Below, in pieces: positions 1 through 8,800 of a DNA stretch of 36,743 bases. Source of the stretch: Rhodospirillales bacterium (GTDB lineage: Bacteria; Pseudomonadota; Alphaproteobacteria; Rhodospirillales; Magnetospirillaceae). Every line of letters starts with the position of its first letter. Positions within the stretch are counted from its first letter, which is position 1. A program made the translations under genes and the position numbers. The notes below the pieces were generated by a model. The model saw only the letters and a program-made list of their open reading frames with translations, did no database searches and was not told where the DNA came from. The DNA is taken from the NCBI GenBank assembly GCA_015654615.1, contig JAATGN010000143.1:1-36743 (forward strand), in the 5' to 3' direction.

Positions 1-7
1 AACGGCC

Positions 8-412
8 ATGCAGGTCAAAGACGACGCCAAGCCTTATGACGACATCAACATCACGCCGATGCTGGATCTGGCTTATGTGCTGCTGGTCATCTTCATCATC
101 ATGACGACGGCCTCGGTGCAGGGCATGAAGGTCAATCTGCCGCATGCCAGCGCGGCGCCCAGCCTGGCCAAGCCGCAGACCAAGGCGATCACCGTGACCA
201 ACGAGGGCAAGATCTTCCTCGACACCCTGCCGGTCAGCCTGCCGGAGCTGGAACAGCGCCTGGTCAATCAGAAGGCGCTGACCCCGGACTTCCCGGTGGT
301 GGTCAAGGGCGACGGCCAGACGCCCTACCAGAATGTGATGGACGTGCTGGACCTGTTGGGCCGGCTGTCGATCACCCAGGTCGGGCTGGCCACCAAGTCG
401 CTGGTGAAGTGA
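8..412 (+). CDS. exbD: ExbD/TolR-family proton-channel subunit
   Basis: The 134-residue protein has the ExbD/TolR layout: a short cytoplasmic N-terminus, one membrane helix at about residues 17-36, and a periplasmic domain of about 95 residues. The helix starts with the family signature INITPMLDLAYVLLVIF, and Asp20 matches the proton-relay aspartate of ExbD/TolR. ExbD works with ExbB in the inner membrane to pass proton-motive force to TonB. ExbB is expected just upstream, outside the window. The ATG at 8 gives a typical ExbD N-terminus, but only seven bases precede it, so its ribosome binding site and any longer start cannot be seen. A tonB-like gene follows after 258 bases, and the larger adhesin cassette suggests a dedicated energy module rather than general iron uptake. 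TolR is the alternative name; TonB and the absence of tol/pal genes favour ExbD. Confidence 0.9.
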   Translation: MQVKDDAKPYDDINITPMLDLAYVLLVIFIIMTTASVQGMKVNLPHASAAPSLAKPQTKAITVTNEGKIFLDTLPVSLPELEQRLVNQKALTPDFPVVVKGDGQTPYQNVMDVLDLLGRLSITQVGLATKSLVK

Positions 413-450
413 TGACGGGATCCGCCTTGGGGATGGATGCGGCTTTGGGG

Positions 451-609
451 AACACGGACGGCCACGGACAGCCACGGACGGACACGGATAAGCGCCGCAG
501 GCTTTTCGGCATCCGTCCGGTCGCCTGTCGCTGGACGAGGAGAACAATGCCTGCGGCGCTTCCATTCTCATCCGTGTCCGTCCATGGCTGTCCGGGGTTG
601 TCCGTGTCG
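451..609. repeat. Palindromic repeat element A with tandem-decamer arms
   Basis: The left arm (451-490) is four 10-bp units of the form NNCACGGAYR, followed by the core GCGCCGCAGGC (492-502). The right arm (549-609) is the same series inverted: the core at 549-559, an 8-base insertion, then four decamers. The roughly 45-base centre contains CGCTGGACGA, which is also present in the copy at 3991. The element fills the space between exbD and the tonB-like gene. No open frame in it looks coding. Confidence 0.85.
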
Positions 610-670
610 ACCATCGTCCTTTCCGCACCGCCGGTGGCGGGACGGCGGGCACTCTGGTGGAGCGTGAGCC

Positions 671-1363
671 ATGGCCGAGCGTGAGAGCTTCTTGAGGGAA
701 CACGGTCCCGCCGTCGGGGCCGGCCTGGCCCTGGTGCTGGTGATCGGCGTGGCGGCTTTTTTGCTGACCCGGGGCGACAGCCAGCCGGTCAGGAAGGTGG
801 CCGAGGTGCTGACGGTCAAGCTGCAGCCGTTGCCGCCACCACCGCCACCCCCGCCGCCGCCCAAGGTCGAACAGCCGAAGATGGTCGAGCAGACCCCGGT
901 GCGGATGCCCGAGCCGCAGCCCGACAAGCCGCAGGACCGGCCGAAGGCGCCGCCGCCCAAGGCCGATGCCCCGCCGCCCGGCCCGCTGGCGCTCGACGCC
1001 AGGGGCGAGGGGCCGGGCGACGCCTTCAACCTGGGCGGCCGCCCCGGCGGCAACGGCCTGCTGGGCGGCGACGGCGGCGGCTCCCGTTGGGGCTGGTATG
1101 CGGTGATCGTGCAAACCCAGATCGAGGATGCGATGCGCAAGAACAAGAAGACCAGGAACTCCCAGGCCCGGGTCGAGCTGCGCCTGTGGAGCGATGCGCA
1201 GGGGCGCATCGAGCGGGTGCAACTGGCCGGCACCTCCAGCGACGCCGAAGTCGACCAGGCCATCGAGCATGAGGTGCTGGCCGGCATGACGCTGCGCCAG
1301 CCGCCGCCCAGGGACATGCCGATGCCCATCGTCGTGCGCTTCACGGCGCGGCGGCCGAGTTGA
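671..1363 (+). CDS. TonB-like energy transducer
   Basis: The 230-residue protein has the TonB arrangement: one N-terminal membrane helix (about residues 13-33), a proline-rich periplasmic spacer with ten consecutive prolines (55-64), a glycine-rich stretch (about 113-138), and a C-terminal alpha/beta domain (about 139-230) resembling TonB_C. TonB proteins span the periplasm and transmit ExbB/ExbD energy to outer-membrane partners. Sequence around WYAVIVQTQIEDAM and the RVELRLWSDAQGRIERVQL strand supports the TonB/TolA fold, though the usual YP motif is absent, so the partner is uncertain. The ATG at 671 follows GGTGGAGCG. The gene lies between exbD and a porin gene, which suggests it serves that porin or the large exoprotein. 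TolA is a less likely reading. Confidence 0.82.
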   Translation: MAERESFLREHGPAVGAGLALVLVIGVAAFLLTRGDSQPVRKVAEVLTVKLQPLPPPPPPPPPPKVEQPKMVEQTPVRMPEPQPDKPQDRPKAPPPKADAPPPGPLALDARGEGPGDAFNLGGRPGGNGLLGGDGGGSRWGWYAVIVQTQIEDAMRKNKKTRNSQARVELRLWSDAQGRIERVQLAGTSSDAEVDQAIEHEVLAGMTLRQPPPRDMPMPIVVRFTARRPS

Positions 1364-1439
1364 GCGGTCGAAGATGACGGATTGGTTTTTCGGCGTTCGG
1401 GACTTTACGGCCGGCGGAGGCGGGACGGGGCTTGATCGC

Positions 1440-1486
1440 AACACGGACGGACACGGACAGCCACGGGGGGCAGTCCACGGGCACGG
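1440..1486. repeat. Half copy (E) of the decamer-arm repeat
   Basis: Three clear decamers matching the left arm of element A start at 1440 and degenerate into CACGG-containing sequence by 1486. No matching right arm is visible before the porin start. The porin reading frame runs open through this repeat, so an upstream start at 1374 would wrongly include it. Confidence 0.75.
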
Positions 1487-1538
1487 CCCTTTACGGCAAG
1501 CGAACGACATTTGGGACGAGATCAGGAAGTCAGGGGAT

Positions 1539-3335
1539 ATGAACATGTTTGAGTCGCACGTTTCCACCCGCCGCCGCTGGACGCTGCTGGCCGTCTCGCT
1601 GCTGGCCCTGAGCGCCGGGGGTCCGGCCCTGGCCGCCGAGGCGCCGCCGCCCAGCACCTCCTCGCTGCTGGAGGCGATGGTGGCCGGCGGCGTCATCAGC
1701 CAGGCCCAGGCCGACAGGATCCTGGCCGACGCCCGGGCCCGCGACGCCGCCAAGGCGGCGCAGGCCTCGCAGGCCGCGCCGGTCGCCTCTGCCGCGCCGG
1801 TGTCGGCGGCCGACGGCGCCGTGCATGTGCAATATGTCCCCGAGGTGGTCAAGAAGCAGCTCCGGGACGAGATCAAGAGCCAGGTGATGGCCCAGGCCAA
1901 GGAGGAGGGCTGGGCGGCCCCCAACCAGACGCCGGAATGGACCCAGCGGGTTCGCTTCTCCGGCGACGTCCGCACCCGCTACGAAAACGATCTCTATCCG
2001 CACGGCAGCGGGGTCGGCTCGCTGGATTTCGCCAATTTCAACACGCTGAACACCGCCGGCACGCCGCTCGACGTGACCAAGGTCGGCAACACAACCACTC
2101 CCTTGCCGTCCTACAACGCCAATGAGAACCGCGACCGGCTGCGCTTGCGGGCCCGCCTCGGCGTCGACGCCGATCTCGGCGACGGCTTCTCCACCGGCCT
2201 GCGCCTGGCCACCGGGGCCGACAACTCGCCGGTCTCGACCAACCAGACCCTGGGCGGCTCGGGCGGCGATTTCAGCAAATACAGCCTGTGGCTGGACCGC
2301 GGCTTCATCAAATACGAACCGTTCGACACCGACCGCTACGGCCTGTCGGCCACCGTCGGCCGGCTCGACAATCCCTTCTTCTCGACCAGCCTGATCTGGG
2401 CCGACGACCTCGGTTTCGACGGGCTGGCCGTCAAGGGCCGCTACCGGGTGGCCGAGGGTCTCACCCCCTTCGTCACCCTGGGCGCCTTCCCGGTCTACAA
2501 CACCGACCTCAATTTCGCCACCACCGAGGCCGCCAAGTTCGCCAGCAACGACAAATGGCTCTATGCCCTGCAGGCCGGCACCGACTGGAAGGCCGGCCGC
2601 GAACTGACCGCCAAGGCCGGCGCCGCCTACTATTATTTCAACAACATCCAGGGCCGGCAGCAGGACTGCTATTACCTCGACACCGCCTGCGCTTCCGACG
2701 CCACCCGGCCCTCCTTCGCCCAGAAGGGCAACACCTATTTCGACCTGCGGCGCAATTACGGCGGCATCAACCCCGGCACCGATCCCGACTATCAGTATTT
2801 CGGGCTGGCCAGCGGCTTCCATGAGCTGGCCTTCACCGGCAAGGTCGATTACGACGGCCTCAAGCCGCTGTTCGGGGCCCGGCCGCTGCGGGTCTCGCTG
2901 GACGGCGAATATGTCAAGAACCTGGCCTTCGACAAGGCGGCCATCCAGGCCAGGAGCCCCGAGAACAACAACGCCGGCCGGGTCTGCGCGACCAACGACG
3001 CCGCCTGTCTGGCCAGCACCGCCGCCACCGGCTTCGCCGGCGGCGACACCGGCTACATGGCCCGGCTGACCTTCGGCAGCCCGGCCCTGGCCGAGCGCTG
3101 GGACTGGAACGTCAGCCTGGCGTACAAATACATCGAATCCGACGCCGTGGTGGACGCCTTCGTCGATCCCGACTTCGGCATGGGCGGCACCAATCTCAAG
3201 GGCTATATCGCCGGGGCCAACCTGGCCCTGACCCGCAACGTCTGGACCTCGGTCCGCTGGATGAGCGCCGACAGCATCGGCGGGGCGCCCTTCAGCGAGG
3301 ATACCGTGATGTTCGACCTGAATGCGAAGTTCTGA
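1539..3335 (+). CDS. Putative outer-membrane porin (Porin_5-like)
   Basis: This 598-residue protein has a signal peptide (about residues 1-35, RRRWTLLAVSLLALSAGGPALAAE) and a short helical periplasmic segment (about 40-70) reminiscent of oligomerising porin N-termini. A long beta-strand-rich barrel follows from about residue 135 and ends in Phe (DLNAKF), as the Bam recognition signal requires. Phrases such as RFSGDVRTRYEND and RLRLRARLGVDADLGDG are typical of the 'putative porin' family. The start is placed at ATG 1539 because AGGAAGTCAGGGG lies just upstream and a signal peptide follows at once; the open frame back to 1374 only translates repeat DNA. It has no POTRA domains and is not a TpsB transporter. 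It probably supplies an outer-membrane channel coupled to the neighbouring TonB/ExbD, but its substrate is unknown. Cysteines come in nearby pairs (CYYLDTAC and CATNDAAC), unusual for a porin and suggesting disulphide-closed loops. Confidence 0.8.
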   Translation: MNMFESHVSTRRRWTLLAVSLLALSAGGPALAAEAPPPSTSSLLEAMVAGGVISQAQADRILADARARDAAKAAQASQAAPVASAAPVSAADGAVHVQYVPEVVKKQLRDEIKSQVMAQAKEEGWAAPNQTPEWTQRVRFSGDVRTRYENDLYPHGSGVGSLDFANFNTLNTAGTPLDVTKVGNTTTPLPSYNANENRDRLRLRARLGVDADLGDGFSTGLRLATGADNSPVSTNQTLGGSGGDFSKYSLWLDRGFIKYEPFDTDRYGLSATVGRLDNPFFSTSLIWADDLGFDGLAVKGRYRVAEGLTPFVTLGAFPVYNTDLNFATTEAAKFASNDKWLYALQAGTDWKAGRELTAKAGAAYYYFNNIQGRQQDCYYLDTACASDATRPSFAQKGNTYFDLRRNYGGINPGTDPDYQYFGLASGFHELAFTGKVDYDGLKPLFGARPLRVSLDGEYVKNLAFDKAAIQARSPENNNAGRVCATNDAACLASTAATGFAGGDTGYMARLTFGSPALAERWDWNVSLAYKYIESDAVVDAFVDPDFGMGGTNLKGYIAGANLALTRNVWTSVRWMSADSIGGAPFSEDTVMFDLNAKF

Positions 3336-3337
3336 TC

Positions 3338-3964
3338 ATGCGGATACTCTCCTCCCTCCTCGTCCCGACGCTGCTCGTGGCCGGCCTGGCCGGGCCGGCG
3401 GCGGCGGCCGACGACACCGAGGCCCGGCTGCGCGACGCGCTGCGCCAGGCCATCACCCAGGTCCGCTCGCTGGAGGACGCCCAGGCGGCGCTGCAGGCCC
3501 GGCAGTCCGAGCTGGAAAAGGACCGCGAGGCGCTGCGCCAGCAGGTCGAGGCCCTGTCGAAGGGCAAGGCCGCCGCCCCGGACCAGGCCCAGGGCGAGGC
3601 GATGGCGGCGGAGTTCAACCGCCGCCTGGCGGCCGAGAACGCCCAGGCCGTCCAGTTGAACGAGACCCTGGAGAAGTGGAAGGCGGCCTATGCCCAGGCG
3701 GCCGAGATCGCCCGGGCCAAGGAGGCCGAACGGATCCGGCTGGCTGGCGAGGTCGAGGGCATGGGGCGCCGCGCCACCGGCTGCGAGGCCAAGAACGTCG
3801 AGCTGTTCAAGGTCGGCAACGAGATCCTCGACCATCTGAAGGATATCGACCTGGCCGAGGCGATGGCCGCCCACGAGCCCTTCGTCGGTCTCAAGCGGGT
3901 CGAGCTGCAGAACCTCGCCCAGGACGAACGCGACAAGCTGCTCGACCAAAAGGCCGCCCAATGA
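3338..3964 (+). CDS. Periplasmic coiled-coil protein of the adhesin cassette
   Basis: This 208-residue protein starts two bases after the porin stop, so it is almost certainly co-transcribed and translationally coupled. It has a signal peptide (residues 1 to about 23, cleavage after GPAAAA) and a long heptad-like coiled coil rich in Ala, Glu, Gln and Arg (about 30-140). A distinct C-terminal segment contains GCEAKNVELFKVGNEILDHL and EPFVGLKRVELQN. From memory, a comparable coiled-coil plus CxAKN segment occurs in proteins next to ExbB/ExbD-linked filamentous haemagglutinins, sometimes mis-named 'DNA repair protein'. The role is not established; a periplasmic scaffold or chaperone for exoprotein passage is an inference from the signal peptide, coiled coil and neighbours. 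Confidence 0.8.
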   Translation: MRILSSLLVPTLLVAGLAGPAAAADDTEARLRDALRQAITQVRSLEDAQAALQARQSELEKDREALRQQVEALSKGKAAAPDQAQGEAMAAEFNRRLAAENAQAVQLNETLEKWKAAYAQAAEIARAKEAERIRLAGEVEGMGRRATGCEAKNVELFKVGNEILDHLKDIDLAEAMAAHEPFVGLKRVELQNLAQDERDKLLDQKAAQ

Positions 3965-3990
3965 GGTCGTTCCCAGCGCTGTTTTATCGC

Positions 3991-4127
3991 AACACGGATG
4001 AACACGGACAGCCACGGATGGACACGGATAAGGATGAAAGCGCCGCAGGCATTCCAGCATTATCCCAGCCACAATGCGCTGGACGAAGGGAACACTGCCT
4101 GCGGCGCATATGCGTGTCCATCCATAT
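3991..4127. repeat. Palindromic repeat element B with tandem-decamer arms
   Basis: The left arm (3991-4030) is four CACGGA-type decamers, then a short spacer and the core GCGCCGCAGGC (4040-4050). The inverted core is at 4097-4107, followed by a shortened right arm (TGCGTGTCCATCCAT, 4111-4125). The centre shares CGCTGGACGA and GAACA with element A, so both descend from one roughly 140-160-bp element. Confidence 0.83.
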
Positions 4128-4186
4128 TGCTCTTTCCCAGTTTGGCCCGTAATGCAGCAGGGATGCAAACCGCGAACCCTCGCCCG

Positions 4187-4275
4187 CTTGCGGGAGAGGG
4201 AGGGGCCCGCGCCAGCGGGAGGGTGAGGGGATGGCCGCGCGTCCTTGTCCTTCCCCCTCACCCCGACCCTCTCCC
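4187..4275. repeat. GC-rich intergenic palindrome (GGGAGAGGG type)
   Basis: Nested inverted pairs are visible: GGGAGAGGG (4192-4200) with CCCTCTCCC (4267-4275), and GGGTGAGGGG (4221-4230) with CCCCTCACCC (4254-4263). This type of palindrome is common between genes in proteobacteria. A 14-base fragment identical to 4187-4200 recurs at 19204-19217. Confidence 0.75.
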
Positions 4276-4298
4276 CCGACGCGGGGGAGACCTTTTTT
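4271..4298 (+). terminator. Hairpin plus T7 tract, candidate terminator or attenuator
   Basis: CTCCCCC (4271-4277) and GGGGGAG (4283-4289) form a perfect 7-bp stem with a 5-base loop, followed by ACC and seven T residues (4292-4298). This has the form of an intrinsic terminator on the + strand and ends 18 bases before the isomerase start. It could end transcription from the porin unit or attenuate read-through into the isomerase and adhesin genes. Confidence 0.5.
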
Positions 4299-4316
4299 TC
4301 AACATGAGGACCTTTC

Positions 4317-5225
4317 ATGCGTAAAGCCCTGTATCCCGCCGCCCTGGCCCTGCTGCTGGCCGCCGCCGCCACGCCGGCCGGGGCCGCCAGTGCCGCCGGC
4401 ACCGCCGATGTGATCGCCCGTCTCGGCACCACCGACATCACCGCCGACGACGTGCGGGCCTATGTCGAGACCCTGCCGCCGGCCGATCAGGCCGCCGTGG
4501 CCAAGGATCCCGCCCTGTTGTCCCAGGTGGTGCGGGCCTATCTGGCCAACCGGCTGGTCTTGAAGGAGGCCAAGGAGACCAAGTTCGACCAGCAGCCGGC
4601 CACCAAGGCCCAGCTCGATCGGCTGCGCGACGCGGCGCTCTCCGAGCTTTACCTGCAGTCGGTGGTCAAGGTGCCGGAGGCCTATCCGGCCGAGGCCGAC
4701 CTGCAGGCCGCCTACGACGCCAACAAATCGGCCTTCCTGCTGCCCCGCCAATATCGCCTGGCCCAGATCTTCGTGGCGGCGCCCAGGGGCGACAAGGCGG
4801 CCGAGGACAAGGCCAAGTCCAGGCTCGACGACCTGGTCAGGAAGCTCAAGGGCAAGGCCGATTTTGCGACCGTCGCCCAGGAGCAGTCCGACGAGAAGGA
4901 GAGCGGCGCCAGGGGCGGCGAGATCGGCTGGCTGCCCGAACCGCAGATCGCCCCCGAGATCCGCCAGGCGGTCGCCGGGCTGGCCAAGGACGGCCTCTCC
5001 GAGCCGATCCGCCTCGATGACGGCTGGCACCTCGTCAAGCTGCTCGACACCAGGCCGGCCGGCACCGCCCCCCTGGCCGAGGTCCGCGACCGCCTGGCCG
5101 CCCAGCTGCGCCAGAAGCGCGGCCAGGCCCTGCGCCAGGCCTATCTCGGCAAGCTGATCGAAAAGAACCCGCCCGCCATCAACGAACTGGCCCTGGGCAA
5201 AGTGCTGGCCGCGGCCGGCAAGTGA
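4317..5225 (+). CDS. Periplasmic parvulin-type peptidyl-prolyl isomerase
   Basis: This 302-residue protein has a signal peptide (1 to about 23) and a helical SurA/PrsA-like N-terminal chaperone region. A parvulin (rotamase) domain at about residues 142-240 is marked by YRLAQIFVA, FATVAQEQSDE, ARGGEIGWLPE and LDDGWHLVKLLD, and a helical C-terminus follows. Parvulins of this kind catalyse prolyl cis-trans isomerisation and hold unfolded outer-membrane or secreted proteins in the periplasm. AGGA at 4307-4310 is well spaced for ATG 4317. Its place upstream of a 4345-residue exoprotein fits a dedicated secretion chaperone, comparable to the PpiC-type gene recalled from the P. aeruginosa pdtA locus. 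The next gene begins immediately at its stop codon. Confidence 0.9.
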   Translation: MRKALYPAALALLLAAAATPAGAASAAGTADVIARLGTTDITADDVRAYVETLPPADQAAVAKDPALLSQVVRAYLANRLVLKEAKETKFDQQPATKAQLDRLRDAALSELYLQSVVKVPEAYPAEADLQAAYDANKSAFLLPRQYRLAQIFVAAPRGDKAAEDKAKSRLDDLVRKLKGKADFATVAQEQSDEKESGARGGEIGWLPEPQIAPEIRQAVAGLAKDGLSEPIRLDDGWHLVKLLDTRPAGTAPLAEVRDRLAAQLRQKRGQALRQAYLGKLIEKNPPAINELALGKVLAAAGK

Positions 5226-5236
5226 TGGAGACCAAA

Positions 5237-5731
5237 ATGACCGACGATATCCTCGCCTCCCTGGTTCCCGAAACCCTGCGTGACCTGCTGCAGGACGCCG
5301 GCTGCCGCGTCGCCATCGTCGCGCCGCCGCCCGAAGCCCCGGCCGGCCTGCCGCCGATCCTGCGCTCCGCCACCAACGGCATGGCCTTCGAGGTCCGCTT
5401 CGCCGACCCGTTGCCCGACGACGCCAAGCGGTTCGCCGGGTTCACCCTGGTCGCCGGGCTCCGGGTGGTCGGCGACCTGCCCTCCGCCCTGGTCAACCGC
5501 TGGAACGGCGAACGCCGCTTCGGCCGCCTGTTCCTCCAGGCCGGCATGCTGCTCCTGGTCCAGGACGTCATCCTGGCCGGCGGCGTCACCCGCGGCCATC
5601 TGCGCGCCCAGGTCGCCCTCTGGGACCGCCTGATCCAGGAGCTCATGCTCTACCTGCGGGCCGAGCTGGCCAAAATCCCCGACAGTCTGCCAAACCTCCC
5701 CGCCACGGCCAATGCCGATGCAGCGGAATGA
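5237..5731 (+). CDS. YbjN-like small cytoplasmic protein
   Basis: This protein of 164 residues has no signal peptide. The central stretch, with VNRWNGERRFGRLFL, then MLLLVQDVILAGG and a final amphipathic helix around QVALWDRLIQELMLYL, resembles the YbjN / type III chaperone-like fold, so the call rests on pattern recognition only. The start is ATG 5237, preceded by GGAG with five bases of spacing. ATG 5225 and GTG 5222 overlap the isomerase stop and are alternatives. Overlap or near-overlap with the isomerase shows it belongs to the adhesin operon. It could be a cytoplasmic chaperone that keeps the giant exoprotein export-competent, but that is inference. Confidence 0.72.
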   Translation: MTDDILASLVPETLRDLLQDAGCRVAIVAPPPEAPAGLPPILRSATNGMAFEVRFADPLPDDAKRFAGFTLVAGLRVVGDLPSALVNRWNGERRFGRLFLQAGMLLLVQDVILAGGVTRGHLRAQVALWDRLIQELMLYLRAELAKIPDSLPNLPATANADAAE

Positions 5732-5894
5732 CGCGGAAAGCTTGAGAGAGGGCAATGCAATGACGGCAAAAAAATAAGGCTGTCCCAGCCTTTGTTGCAG
5801 TTCGATGAAAGGTCGATGGGGCGAGGGGAGTTTTGACGATCTGCCATCGTCTATCTCGCAATGACCAACGACTTTTCTTCCGAGGGATCCCCCC

Positions 5895-8800
5895 ATGCCT
5901 GCTGGTACCGCCGCCGTCCCGTTCCGCCCTTTCTCCTATCGCCGGATCCTGCTGGCCGGAGCCAGCCTGCTCGCCCTGGTGGCCGGCGGCGGCGCGGCCG
6001 AGGCCGGGCAGTTGCGGTCGGCGGTGGCGCAGGCCGCCTCCGCCGCGACGGCCGCGGCCAGCGCCGCCCAGACGCAAGCCGCCTCGGCGGCGGCCTTGGC
6101 CAATGCCAGCAGCGCCAATCTCATCAAGGCTTCCGCCTTGATGCGGGCCAATCTGATCGCCCAGGCCGCCGCCGCGGCCAATGCGGCGGTGGCGGCGGGG
6201 GTGACCGACGGGCAATCGCCGGGAGGACTGATCACCGATCCGCGGGTCGGCTTCAATGCGAACGGCGTCAGCACGACGCCCTCTCTCTGGGCCAATATCG
6301 GCAAGCCGGTCGAGACGGTCGACAACGGTCAATACACCGAAACCCTGACCCAAAACTCCGATCGGGCGATCGCCACCTGGCAGCAGTTCAACGTCGGCAA
6401 GAACACCACCGTCCATTTCGACCAGAGCGCCGGCAACACCAGCAACGGCAACGGCTGGGTGGTGCTGAACCGCATCGACGCCACCGGCACGCCCAGCCAG
6501 ATCCGGGGCCAGATCAAGGCCGAGGGCACGGTGCTGTTGATCAATCCCAACGGCATCGTCTTCGGCGCGGGGTCCCAGGTCAATGTGCATACGCTGGTCG
6601 CCGCGGCGATGGATATCAACAGCTACACCGGCACCAATTACGGCGTCTTTCAAAGCGGCAACGGGTCCTACACGCAGATCTCCGCCGGCGGCGTGCCGCA
6701 GACGACCGGCAACGGGGCGGCCATTCTGGCGCCGGTCAACGAGTCCGGCGGCAACCAGGCTTTCCTCGACAACGGCCTTTATGCCAACACGGCGTTTACC
6801 GACATTACCGGCGCGACATTCCCGACGGCGGTGTTCTCCATCGGCACCGGCGCCGGCACCAATAGCGGCATCACCGTCGAGAAGGGCGCCGCCATTTCGA
6901 CGGTGAGCAACGTCAGCGGCTTCGACAATGGCGGCTATGTCGCGCTGCTCGGGCCGAACGTGACCAATGCCGGGGTTATCGGCACCGCCGCCGGACAGAT
7001 CATCCTGGCCGCCGGGACATCCGTCTTTCTGTCCGAACCGGCCGCCGGCTCGACCGGCACCGCTTTCGCCGTCAATACGCTCAATCCATCCACCTCCAGT
7101 TCGCTCATCTATGCACCGACCCTTGCCGTCGCCGGGGGCGCGCTCGCCATCAATGCCGCGGAGGGGATTCTGACGGCGGACCGCGGCAATATCACCCTGA
7201 TCGGCGATGAAGTGCGGCAACTGGGCTTCGTCGAAACCACCACCAGCATCACGCGGGCCGGTTCGATCACCATTACCGCCATCGGCGGTACGACGCCGCT
7301 CGCCCCGAACGGCGGCAATGTCATCTTCGGGCCGGGCAGCGCCACCGCCATCGCGATCGACGAAAACGGCGAGAGCATTCCCGGCAGTTCGGTCGCGACC
7401 GGCTTCACCGCGCCCACCATCGGCATCGCCACCACCAATCTGGACATGCAGCCGGGCGCGCTGATCGTCGCCCCCGGCGCCACCATGACGGTCAACCGTT
7501 ACCAGCCGCCGGCCGGCGGCGGCGCCGATCCGGTCGGCCGGGTGTTGCTGGAAACCGGCAGCACCATCGATCTGGCCGGTCTGGCGGCCACCGCCGCGGT
7601 CAGCGATTATCTCTATACCTTCAAGGTCACCGCCAACGACGTCGCCGACAGCCCGCTGGCGCAAAGCCTGATCGGCCAGACGGTGACCATCGATCTGCGG
7701 CTGTCGGGCACCCGCGCCGACGGCGAGACCTGGGTCGGCTCGCCGCTGTTCGCCTCGACCGGGGCCGGCTATCTCGGCAATATCCCCCAATCCATCAGCC
7801 AGCTTCTGACCAAGGGCGGCAAGCTCCAGATCGGCGCTTCCGCGGCGTTCCAGGATGTGCTCGCCGTAGCGGGCTCGCTGGTCGACCTTTCCGGCGGCAT
7901 CGTCACCTTCACCGGCGGCACCGTCAGCACCACGAAACTGCTCGGCACGAACGGGCGCCTCTACAACATCGGCAGCGCCGATCCCTTCATCGCCTACGCG
8001 GGTCTCGCCGGGACCTTCATGGCCGGCCATTCGCGCTGGGGAGTCGTCGAGACCTTCAGCAGTCCGCTGATCGCCAAGGGGTACGACGATCCGGGCTATA
8101 TCGATGGAATCAGCGCCGGCTCCATCGGGATCAGCGCGGTCAATGCGGTGCTGGAAGGGATCATCGACGGCAACACCGTGATCAGCGCGCACCAGCGCGC
8201 CCTGGCCGAGACCGCCGCCACCCAGACCACCCCGGATGTCCTGCCGCTGGGCGCCGCGCTCTCCATCACCCTCCAGTCGCCCAATCCCAGCAGCAATGCC
8301 CCGGCCGATGCCGTCGTTCTCGACAGCACCGCCGCGGACGTCCTCGGTGCGGATTTCACGCTGGCCTCGCCGCTCATCCTGGCCAACGGCACCCTGACCT
8401 ATTCGACCGACCGGCTGTCGGCCGAGAATTTCGGCGCGATCACCATCGGCGGGGCCAGCGGGCTTTCCATGGCGGCCGGCGCCGGCCTGTCGGTGCGGAC
8501 CGGCGGCAGCATCGCCCTGAGCGGCGTCACCAGCCTCGATGGGACGCTGACGGCGCGTTCGGGAACGATCGCGGTCACCGGCTTCGTCCCTCCCAGCAAT
8601 ACCTGGTCGCCGCCCAGCGATGCGCCGCTGACCATCGGGCCTCACGCCCGGCTCGACGTCAGCGGCCTGTGGATCAACGATACCGGGCGGACCGGTGCGA
8701 ACCTGCGGGGCCGCGCCTTTATCGACGGCGGCAGCATCACCATCGCCACCGACATGGTCGACAAGAGTTCCTCGAACAGCGGCACGACCGTGACCGCCAT

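Larger units (their letters stand above)
3965..4316. other. Gene-free interval packed with repeats
   Basis: The 352 bases between the coiled-coil gene and the isomerase gene hold repeat element B, a second GC-rich palindrome, and a hairpin with a T-run immediately before the next gene. No credible coding frame was found. Confidence 0.8.

Noticed and set aside
451..490. Tandem decamers as a CRISPR array
   Set aside because: The units are contiguous 10-mers without spacers and are mirrored in inverted orientation.
409..684. Open frames through repeat element A
   Set aside because: They translate tandem decamers and their inverse; the protein repeats (GHGQPRTDTD) come from the DNA repeat.
1539..3335. 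The porin as the missing TpsB transporter
   Set aside because: No POTRA-like N-terminal domains or Omp85/FhaC features are visible; the pattern fits a Porin_5-like barrel.
5776..5792. AAGGCTG/CAGCCTT hairpin as a terminator before the adhesin gene
   Set aside because: The short 7-bp stem is followed by only three T residues on the + strand; the good T-run is on the - strand, where no gene ends.
5732..5894. Pho box upstream of the adhesin gene
   Set aside because: CTGTCCC at 5780 has no partner repeat at the right spacing.
5643..8645. 1000-codon open frame on the - strand opposite the adhesin gene
   Set aside because: It is antisense to a strongly supported gene, has Asp/Gly/Arg-rich composition typical of high-GC shadow frames, and has no recognisable domain.
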